Shown here piece by piece: positions 50,701 through 61,827 of a DNA stretch of 64,000 bases. The stretch lies in assembly GCF_914767665.1 (NCBI RefSeq), contig NC_059508.1, positions 26,969,501 to 27,033,500 of the forward strand, in the 5' to 3' direction. A program made the translations under genes and the position numbers. This DNA comes from Harmonia axyridis. Its lineage: Eukaryota; Arthropoda; Insecta; Coleoptera; Coccinellidae. The notes under the pieces are model-generated. The model made no database searches. It was not told the DNA's origin and saw nothing but the letters and a program-made list of their open reading frames with translations. Within the stretch, counting starts at the first letter, position 1, and each line of letters begins with the position of its first letter.

Positions 50701-52133
50701 ATACCAAAGTGGTTTCCTTAGACACGTGTGTCAAGCTTTCGTCCCTGTGCAATACGAAGAAAGTGTTAAAATGAGGAACATTGAAGGAAATAACAAACGA
50801 ATGAAATCAACAACAGAAGTCAGTCGTGCATTTGTGGTTACAGCAGCAATTGACCTTACCACATGGGAGATTATAGCTACCTGCGTGTCATCCGAGTCCA
50901 AGAAAATCAACAATGTGGAATGGCTTACTTGGATAACTGTTCATTAAGCAAAAAGAAAGGAATGAGAACAGTCCCTTATACCAAAGTGGTTTCCTTAGAC
51001 ACGTGTGTCAAGCTTTCGTCCCTGTGCAATACGATGAAAGTGTTAAAATGAGGAACATTGAAGGAAATAACAAACGAATGAAATCAACAACAGAAGTCAG
51101 TCGTGCATTTGTGGTTACAGCAGCAATTGACCTTACCACATGGGAGATTATAGCTACCCGCGTGTCATCCGAGTCCAAGAAAATCAACAATGTGGAATGG
51201 CTTACTTGGATAATTGTTGATTGAACAAAAAAAGGGAATAAGAACAGTCCCTTATACCAATGTGGTTTCCATAGACACGTGTGTCAAGCATTCGTCCCTG
51301 TGCAATACGATGAGAAGTGTTAGAATGAGAAACATTGAAGGAAATAAACAAATGAAATCAACAACAGAAGTCAGTCGCGCATTTGTGGTTACAGCAGCAA
51401 TTGACCTTACCACGTGGCAGATTATAGCTACCTGCGTGACATCCGAGTCTAAGAAAATCAACAATGTGGAATGGCTTACTTGGATAATTGTTCATTAAAC
51501 AAAAAGAAGGGAATAAGAACAGTCCCTTATACCAAAGTTGTTTCCTTAGACACGTGTGTCAAGCCTTCGTCCCTGTGCAATACGATAAGAAGTGTTAGAA
51601 TGAAAAACATTGAAGGAAATAACAAACCAATGAAATCAACAACAGAAGTCAGCCGTCCAATTGTGGTTACAGCAGCAATTGACCTTATCACGTGGGAGAT
51701 TATAGCTACCCGCGGGTCATCCGAGTCCAAGAAACTCAACAATGTGGAATGGCTTACTTGGATAATTGTTAATTAAACAAAAAGAAGGGAATAAGAACAG
51801 TCCCTTCAACCAATGTGATTTCCTTAGACACGTGTGTCAAGCTTTCGTCCCTGTGCAATACGATGAGAAGTGTTAGAATGAGCAACATTGAAGGAAATAA
51901 CAAACAAATGAAATCAACAACAGAAGTCAGTCGTGCATTTGTGGTTACAGCAGCAATTGACCTTACCACGTGGGAGATTATAGCTACCCGCGTGTCATCC
52001 GAGTCCAAGAAAATCAACAATGTGGAATGGCCTACTTGGATAATTGTTGATTAAACAAAAAAAAAAGAATAAGAACAGTCCCTTATACCAAAGTGGTTTC
52101 CATAGACACGTGTGTCAAGCTTTCGTCCCTGTG

Positions 52134-55100
52134 CAATACGATGAGAAGTGTTAGAATGAGAAACATTGAAGGAAATAACAAACAAATGAAATCAACATTA
52201 GAAGTCAGTCGTGCATTTGTGGTTACAGCAGCAATTGACCTTACCACGTGGGAGATTATAGCTACCTTCGTGACATCCGAGTCCAAGATAATCAACAATG
52301 TGGAATGGCCTACTTGGATAATTGTTGATTAAACAAAAAAAGAGAATAAGAACAGTCCCTTATACCAAAGTGGTTTCCTTAGACACGTGTGTCAAGCTTT
52401 CGTCCCTGTGCAATACGATGAGAAGTGTTAGAATGAGAAACATTGAAGGAAATAACAAACAAATGAAATCAACATTAGAAGTCAGTCGTGCATTTGTGGT
52501 TACAGCAGCAATTGACCTTACCACGTGGGAGATTATAGCTACCTTCGTGACATCCGAGTCCAAGATAATCAACAATGTGGAATGGCCTACTTGGATAATT
52601 GTTGATTAAACAAAAAAAGAGAATAAGAACAGTCCCTTATACCAAAGTGGTTTCCTTAGACACGTGTGTCAAGCTTTCGTCCCTGTGCAATACGATGAAA
52701 AGTGTTAGAATGAGAAACATAGAAGGAAATAACAAACAAATGAAATCAACAACAGAAGTCAGTCGTGCATTTGTGGTTACAGCAGCAATTGACCTTACCA
52801 CGTGGGAGATTATAGCTACCTGCGTGACATTCGAGTCCAAGAAAATCAACAATGTGGAATGGCTTACTTGGATAATTGTTGATTGAACAAAAAGAAGGGA
52901 ATAAAAACAGTCCCTTATACCAAAGTGGTTTCCTTAGACACGCGTGTCAAGCTTTCGTCCCTTTGCAATACGATGAGAAGTGTTAGAATGAGAAACATTG
53001 AAGGAAATAACAAACAAATGAAATCAACATTAGAAGTCAGTCGTGCATTTGTGGTTACAGCAGCAATTGGGACGTGGGAGATTATAGCTACCTTCGTGAC
53101 ATCCGAGTCCAAGATAATCAACAATGTGGAATGGCCTACTTGGATAATTGTTGATTAGAATAAGAACAGTCCCTTATACCAAAGTGGTTTCCTTAGACAC
53201 GTGTGTCAAGCTTTCGTCCCTGTGCAATACGATGAAAAGTGTTAGAATGAGAAACATAGAAGGAAATAACAAACAAATGAAATCAACAACAGAAGTCAGT
53301 CGTGCATTTGTGGTTACAGCAGCAATTGACCTTACCACGTTAAAGATTATAGCTACCTGCGTGTCATCCGAGTCCAAGAAAATCAATAATGTGGAATGGC
53401 TTACTTGGATAATTGATCATCATACAGAAAGAAGGGAATAAGAACAGTCCCTTATACCAATGTGGTTTCCTTAGACACGTGTGTCAAGCTTTCGTCCCTG
53501 TGCAATACGATGAGAAGTGTTAGAATGAGAAACATTGAAGGAAATAACAAACAAATCAAATCAACAACAGAAGTCAGTCGTGCATTTGTGATAACAGCAG
53601 CAATTGACCTTACCACGTGGGAGATTATAGATACCTGCGTGACATCCGAGTCCAAGAAAATCAACAATGTGGAATGACTTACTTGGAGAATTGATCATTA
53701 CACAGAAAGAATGAAGTAAGAACAGTCCCTTATACCAAAGTGGTTTCCTTAGACACGTGTGTCAAGCTTTCGTCCCTGTGCAATACGATGAGAAGTGTTA
53801 GAATGAGGAACATTGAAGGAAATAACAAACAAATGAAATCAACAACAGAAGTCAGCCGTCCAATTGTGGTTACAGCAGCAATTGACCTTACCACGTGGGA
53901 GATTATAGCTACCCGCGTGTCATCCGAGTACAAGAAAATCAACAATGTGGAATGGCTTACTTGGATAATTGTTCATTAAACAAAAAGAAAGGAAATAAGA
54001 ACATTCCCTTATACCAAAGTGGTTTCCTTAGGCACGTGTGTCAAGCTTTCGTCCCTGTGCAATACGATGAAAAGTGTTAGAATGAGAATCATAGAATGAA
54101 ATAACAAACAAATGAAATCAACAACCGAAGTCAGTCGTGCATTTGTGGTTTCAGCAGCAATTGACCTTACCACGTGGGAGATTACAGCTACCTGCGTGAC
54201 ATCCGAGCCCAAGAAAATCAACAATGTGGAACGGCTTACTTGGATAATTGTTCATTAAACAAAAAGAAGGGAATAAGAACAGTCCCTTATACCAAAGTGG
54301 TTTCCTTAGACACGCGTGTCAAGCTTTCGTCCCTGTGCAATACGATGAAAAGTGCTGGAATGAGAATCATTGAAGAAAATAACAAACGAATGAAATCAAC
54401 AACAGAAGTCAGTCGTGCATTCGTGGTTACAGCAGCAATTGACCTTACCACGTGGGAGATTACAGCTACCTGCGTGACATCCGAGCCCAAGATAATCAAC
54501 AGTGTGGAACGGCTTACTTGGATAATTGTTCATTAAACAAAAAGAAGGAAATAAGAACAGTCCCTTATACCAAAGTGGTTTCCTTAGACACGCGTGTCAA
54601 GCTTTCGTCCCTGTGCAATACGATGAAAAGTGTTAGAATGAGAAACATAGAAGGAAAAAACAAACAAATGAAATCAACAACAGAAGTCAGTCGTGCATTT
54701 GTGGTTACAGCAGCAATTTACATTACCACGTGGGAGATTCTAGCTACCTGCGTGACATCCGAGTCCAAGAAAATCAACAATGTGGAATGGCTTATTCGGA
54801 TAATTGTTCATTAAACAAAAAGAAGGGAATAAGAACAGTCCCTTATACCAAAGTGGTTTCCTTAGACACGCGTGTCAAGCTTTCGTCCCTGTGCAATACG
54901 ATGAAAAAAGTGTTAGAATGAGAAACATTGAAGAAAATAACAAACGAATGAAATCAACAACAGAAGTCAGTCGTGCATTTGTGGTTACAGCAGCAATTGA
55001 CCTTACCACGTGGGAGATGATAGCTACCTGCGTGACATCCGAGTCCAAGAAAATCAACAATGTGGAATGGCCCACTTGGATAATTGTTGATCAAACAAAG

Positions 55101-58100
55101 AAAAGGGAATAAGAACAGTCCCTTATACCAAAGTGGTTTCCTAAGACACGCATGTCAAGCTTTCGTCCCTGTGCAATACGATGAAAAGTGTTAGAATGAG
55201 AAACATTGAAGAAAATAACAAACGAATGAAATCAACATTAGAAGTCAGTCGTGCATTTGTGGTTACAGCAGCAATTGACCTTACCACGTGGGAGATTATA
55301 GCTACTTGCGTGACATCCGAGTCCAAGAAAATCAACAATGTGGAATGGCCTACTTGGATAATTGTTGATTAAACAAAAAAAAGTGGTTTCCTTAGACACG
55401 CGTGTCAAGCTTTCGTCCCTGTGCAATACGATGAAAAGTGTTAGAATGAGAAACATAGAAGGAAATAACAAACAAATGAAATCAACAACAGAAGTCAGTC
55501 GTGCATTTGTGGTTACAGTAGCAATTGACCTTACCACGTGGGAGATTATAGCTACCTGCGTGTCATCCGAGTTCAAGAAAATCAACAATGTGGAATGGCT
55601 TACTTGGATAATTGTTGATTAAACAAAAAAAAAGGGAATAAGAACAGTCCCTCATACCAAAGTGGTTTTCTCAGACATGTGTGTCAAGCTTTCGTCCCTG
55701 TGCAATACGATGAAAAGTGTTAGAATGAGAAACATAGAAGGAAATAACAAACAAATGAAATCAACAACAGAAGTCAGTCGTGCATTTGTGGTTACAGCAG
55801 CAATTGACCTTACCACGTGGGAGATTACAGCTACCTGCGTGACATCCGAGCCCAAGAAAATCAATAATGTGGAATGGCTTACTTGGATAATTGTTCATTA
55901 AACAAAAAGAAGGAAATAAGAACAGTCCCTTATACCAAAGTGGTTTCCTTAGACACGCGTGTCAAGCTTTCGTCCCTGTGCAATACGATGAAAAGTGTTA
56001 GAATGAGAAACATAGAAGGAAATAACAAACAAATGAAATCAACAACAGAAGTCAGTCGTGCATTTGTGGTTACAGTAGCAATTGACCTTACCACGTGGGA
56101 GATTATAGATAGCTGCGTGACATCCTAGTCCAAGAAAATCAACAATGTGGAATGGCTTACTTGGATAATTGTTCATCAAAAAGAAAAAAGGGAAGAAGAG
56201 CAGTCCCTCATACCAAAGTGGTTTCCTTAGACACGTGTGTCAAGCTTTCGTCACTGTGCAATACGATGAAAAGTGTTAGAATGAGAAACATTGAAGAAAA
56301 TAACAAACGAATCAAATCAACAACAGAAGTCAGTCGTGCATTCGTGGTTACAGCAGCAATTGACCTTACCACGTGGGAGATTACAGCTACCTGCGTGACA
56401 TCCGAGCCCAAGAAAATCAACAATGTGGAACGGCTTACTTGGATAATTGTTCATTAAACAAAAAGAAGGGAATAAGAACAGTCCCTTATACCAAAGTGGT
56501 TTCCTTAGACACGCGTGTCAAGCTTTCGTCCCTGTGCAATACGATGAAAAGTGCTGGAATGAGAATCATTGAAGAAAATAACAAACGAATGAAATCAACA
56601 ACAGAAGTCAGTCGTGCATTCGTGGTTACAGCAGCAATTGACCTTACCACGTGGGAGATTACAGCTACCTGCGTGACATCCGAGCCCAAGAAAATCAATA
56701 ATGTGGAATGGCTTACTTGGATAATTGTTCATTAAACAAAAAGAAGGAAATAAGAACAGTCCCTTATACCAAAGTGGTTTCCTTAGACACGCGTGTCAAG
56801 CGTCCCTGTGCAATACGATGAAAAGTGTTAGAATGAGAAACATTGAAGGAAATAACAAACAAATGAAATCAACAACAGAAGTCAGTCGTGCATTTGTGGT
56901 TACAGCAGCAATTGACCTCACCACGTGGGAGATTATAGCTACCTGCGTGACATCCGAGTCCAAGAAAATCAACAATGTGGAATGGCTTGGATAATTGTTC
57001 ATTAAACAAAAAGAAGGGAATAAGAACAGTCCCTTATACCAAAGTGGTTTCCTTAGACACGCGTGTCAAGCTTTCGTCTCTGTGCAATACGATGGAAAGT
57101 GTTAGAATGAGAAACATTGAAGAAAATAACAAACGAATGAAATCAACAACAGAAGTCAGTTGAAGAAGTTGAAATCAGAAATCGCCTGATTAATATGTTC
57201 CGACTTCAACAACAACAAGTTATAATCGTTGCTCGCCATATTTGTTTACAAACAAAACAAACACCAAATATAGTTATTTATTCAGAACAAACCGCCGAAT
57301 CACACTCAGATCGATCACTGCACAGTGGCAAATAACAACAAATTGCAGTTTATAATTTCTTGGCGAATTTTTATACAAGAATTTCAAATTTTTAGAGGAC
57401 CGACCGAATAACACGTCAGGCGTACATGCGTACAGGAATAACAAGCTAGGCCTGATTCAACAACAGAAGTCAGTCGTGCATTCGTGGTTACAGCAGCAAT
57501 TGACCTTACCACGTGGGAGATTAGAGCTACCTGCGTGACATCCGAGTCCAAGAAAATCAACAATGTGGAATGGCTTACTTGGATAATTGTTCATTAAACA
57601 AAAAGAAGGGAGTAAGAACAGTCCCTTATACCAAAGTGGTTTCCTTAGACACGTGTGTCAAGCTTTCGTCCCTGTGCAATACGATGCAAAGTGTTAGAAT
57701 GAGAAACATAGAAGGAAATAACAAACAAATGAAATCAACAACAGAAGTCAGTCGTGCATTTGTGGTTACAGCAGCAATTGACCTTACCACGTGGGAGATT
57801 ATAGCTACCTGCGTGACATCCGAGTCCAAGAAAATCAACAATGTGGAATGGCTTACTTGGATAATTGTTCATTAAACAAAAAGAAGGGAATAAGAACAGT
57901 CCCTTATACCAAAGTGGTTTCCTTAGACACGTGTGTCAAGCTTTCGTCCCTGTGCAATACGATGAAATGAGTTAGAATGAGAAACATTGAAGGAAATAAC
58001 AAACAAATGAAATCAACAACAGTAGTCAGTCGTGCATTTGTGGTTACAGCAGCAATTGACCTCACCACGTGGGAGATTATACCTGCGTGTCATCCGAGTC

Positions 58101-61100
58101 CAAGAAAATCAACAATGTGGAATGGCTCACTTGGATAATTGATCATTATACAGAAAGAAGGGAATAAGAACAAACCCTTATACCAATGTGGTTTCCATAG
58201 ACACGTGTGTCAAGCTTTCGTCCCTGTGCAATACGATGAGAAATGTAAGAATAAGAAACATTGAAGGAAATAACAAACGAATGAAATCAACAACAGAAGT
58301 CAGTCGTGCATTTGTGGTTACAGCAGCAATTGTCCTTACCACGTGGGAGATTAGAGCTACCTGCGTGACATCCGAGTCCAAGAAAATCAACAATGTGGAA
58401 TGGCTTACTTGGATAATTGTTCATTAAACAAAAAGAAGGGAGTAAGAACAGTCCCTTATACCAAAGTGGTTTCCTTAGACACGTGTGTCAAGCTTTCATC
58501 CCTGTGCAATACGATGCAAAGTGTTAGAATGAGAAACATAGAAGGAAATAACAAACAAATGAAATCAACAACAGAAGTCAGTCGTGCATTTGTGGTTACA
58601 GCAGCAATTGACCTTACCACGTGGGAGATTATAGCTACCTGCGTGACATCCGAGTCCAAGAAAATCAACAATGTGGAATGGCTTACTTGGATAATTGTTC
58701 ATTAAACAAAAAGAAGGGAATAAGAACAGTCTCTTATACCAAAGTGGTTTCCTTAGACACGTGTGTCAAGCTTTCGTCCCTGTGCAATACGATGAAAAGA
58801 GTTAGAATGAGAAACATTGAAGGAAATAACAAACAAATGAAATCAACAACAGAAGTCAGTCGTGCATTTGTGGTTACAGCAGCAATTGACCTCACCACGT
58901 GGGAGATTATACCTGCGTGTCATCCGAGTCCAAGAAAATCAACAATGTGGAATGGCTTACTTGGATAATTGATCATTATACAGAAAGAAGGGAATAAGAA
59001 CAGTCCCTTATACCAAAGTGGTTTCCTTAGACACGTGTGTCAAGTTTTCGTCCCTGTGCAATACGATGAAAAGTGTTAGAATGAGAAACATAGAAGGAAA
59101 TAACAAACAAATGAAATCAACAACAGAAGTCAGTCGTGCATTTGTGGTTACAGCAGCAATTGACCTTACCACGTGGGAGATTATAGCAACCTGCGTGATA
59201 TCCGAGTCCAAGAAAATCAACAATGTGGAATGGCTTACTTGGATAATTGTTCATTAAACAAGAAGAAGGGAATAAGAACAGTCCCTTATAGCAAAGTGGT
59301 TTCCTTAGACACGTGTGTCAAGCTTTCGTCCCTGTGTAATACGATGAAAAGAGTTAGAATGAGAAACATTGAAGAAAATAACAAACAAATGAAATGAACA
59401 ACAGAAGTCAGTCGTGCATTTGTGGTTACAGCAGCAATTGACCTTACCACGTGGGAGATTATACCTGCGTGTCATCCGAGTCCAAGAAAATCAACAATGT
59501 GGAATGGCTTACTTGGATAATTGTTCATCAAAAAGCAAAAAGGGAATAAGAACAGTCCCTTTTACCAATGTGATTTCCTTATACACGTGTGTCAAGCTTT
59601 CGTCCGTGTGCAATACGATGAGAAGTGTTAGAATGAGAAACATTGAAGGAAATAACAAACGAATGAAATCAACAACAGAAGTCAGTCGTGCATTTGTGGT
59701 TACAGCAGCAATTGACCTTACCACGTGGGAGATTATAGCTACCTGCGTGACATCCGAGTCCAAGAAAATCAACAATGTGGAATGGCTAACTTGGATAATT
59801 GTTCATTAAACAAAAAGAAGGGAATAAGAACAGTCCCTTATACCAAAGTGGTTTCCTTAGACACGTGTGTCAAGCTTTCGTCCCTGTGCAATACGATGAA
59901 AAGTGTTAGAATGAGAAACATAGATGGAAATAACAAACAAATGAAATCAACAACAGAAGTCAGTCGTGCATTTGTGGTTACAGCAGCAATTGACCTTACC
60001 ACGTGGTAGATTATAGCTACCTGCGTGACATCCGTGTCCAAGAAAATCAACAATGTGTAATGGCTTACTTGGATAATTGTTAATTAAACAAAAAGAGGGG
60101 ATAAAAACAGTCCCTTATACCAGAGTGGTTTCCTTAGACACGTGTGTCAAGCTTTCGTTCCTGTGCAATACGATGAAAAGTGTTAGAATGAGAAACATAG
60201 ACGGAAATAACAAACAAATGAAATCAACAACAGAAGTCAGTCGTGCATTTGTGGTTACAGCAGCAATTGACCTTACCACGTGGCAGATTATAGCTACCTG
60301 CGTGACATCCGAGTCTAAGAAAATCAACAATGTGGAATGGCTTACTTGGATAACTGTTCATTAAGCAAAAAGAAAGGAATGAGAACAGTCCCTTATACCA
60401 AAGTGGTTTCCTTAGACACGTGTGTCAAGCTTTCGTCCCTGTGCAATACGAAGAAAGTGTTAAAATGAGGAACATTGAAGGAAATAACAAACGAATGAAA
60501 TCAACAACAGAAGTCAGTCGTGCATTTGTGGTTACAGCAGCAATTGACCTTACCACATGGGAGATTATAGCTACCTGCGTGTCATCCGAGTCCAAGAAAA
60601 TCAACAATGTGGAATGGCTTACTTGGATAACTGTTCATTAAGCAAAAAGAAAGGAATGAGAACAGTCCCTTATACCAAAGTGGTTTCCTTAGACACGTGT
60701 GTCAAGCTTTCGTCCCTGTGCAATACGATGAAAGTGTTAAAATGAGGAACATTGAAGGAAATAACAAACGAATGAAATCAACAACAGAAGTCAGTCGTGC
60801 ATTTGTGGTTACAGCAGCAATTGACCTTACCACATGGGAGATTATAGCTACCCGCGTGTCATCCGAGTCCAAGAAAATCAACAATGTGGAATGGCTTACT
60901 TGGATAATTGTTGATTGAACAAAAAAAGGGAATAAGAACAGTCCCTTATACCAATGTGGTTTCCATAGACACGTGTGTCAAGCATTCGTCCCTGTGCAAT
61001 ACGATGAGAAGTGTTAGAATGAGAAACATTGAAGGAAATAAACAAATGAAATCAACAACAGAAGTCAGTCGCGCATTTGTGGTTACAGCAGCAATTGACC

Positions 61101-61827
61101 TTACCACGTGGCAGATTATAGCTACCTGCGTGACATCCGAGTCTAAGAAAATCAACAATGTGGAATGGCTTACTTGGATAATTGTTCATTAAACAAAAAG
61201 AAGGGAATAAGAACAGTCCCTTATACCAAAGTTGTTTCCTTAGACACGTGTGTCAAGCCTTCGTCCCTGTGCAATACGATAAGAAGTGTTAGAATGAAAA
61301 ACATTGAAGGAAATAACAAACCAATGAAATCAACAACAGAAGTCAGCCGTCCAATTGTGGTTACAGCAGCAATTGACCTTATCACGTGGGAGATTATAGC
61401 TACCCGCGGGTCATCCGAGTCCAAGAAACTCAACAATGTGGAATGGCTTACTTGGATAATTGTTAATTAAACAAAAAGAAGGGAATAAGAACAGTCCCTT
61501 TAACCAATGTGATTTCCTTAGACACGTGTGTCAAGCTTTCGTCCCTGTGCAATACGATGAGAAGTGTTAGAATGAGCAACATTGAAGGAAATAACAAACA
61601 AATGAAATCAACAACAGAAGTCAGTCGTGCATTTGTGGTTACAGCAGCAATTGACCTTACCACGTGGGAGATTATAGCTACCCGCGTGTCATCCGAGTCC
61701 AAGAAAATCAACAATGTGGAATGGCCTACTTGGATAATTGTTGATTAAACAAAAAAAAAAGAATAAGAACAGTCCCTTATACCAAAGTGGTTTCCATAGA
61801 CACGTGTGTCAAGCTTTCGTCCCTGTG
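52134..61827 (+). repeat. Higher-order repeat, copy 2 (about 9.69 kb)
   Basis: Tandem copy of 42445-52133 in the same orientation and monomer order, insert included. Near its left end it has one extra monomer (the subtype at 52083 is doubled at 52360) and lacks one (a hybrid near 52883-52960 joins the first part of the 42918 type to the rest of the 43196 type), so the total length barely changes. Differences from copy 1 that I noticed are few: a 1-bp change near 53911, changes near 53990-54004, A for G near 58498, T for C near 58957, and a cluster near 60058-60122. The near-identity of so many monomers, next to clearly different neighbours, points to a recent duplication. Confidence 0.85.
57161..57456. 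mobile_element. Second copy of the 296-bp insert
   Basis: Appears identical by eye to 47466-47761, with the same 18-bp flanks (57143-57160 and 57457-57474) at the same place in the same monomer subtype, exactly 9695 bp to the right. It was therefore copied along with the surrounding satellite and did not insert independently. Confidence 0.85.

Larger units (their letters stand above)
42445..52133 (+). repeat. Higher-order repeat, copy 1 (about 9.69 kb, about 35 monomers)
   Basis: This block recurs immediately to the right as copy 2. The offset is 9687-9688 bp from 43.5 to 46.2 kb, 9695 from 46.3 to 50.3 kb and 9694 after that. The shift at 46.3 kb is a 7-bp deletion in copy 1 (CAATACGAAATTAG for CAATACGATGAAAAGTGTTAG). 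Rare markers are shared throughout: a 19-bp loss at 43468 (GTTGATTAGAATAAG), the 29-bp loss near 45690, a HindIII-deleted monomer (GTCAAGCGTCCCTG) near 47100, an ACTT loss near 47291, a 296-bp foreign insert, and 4-bp-short monomers (GAGATTATACCTGCG) near 48385, 49210 and 49764. Left and right limits are estimated from where the order of subtypes changes. Confidence 0.85.
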
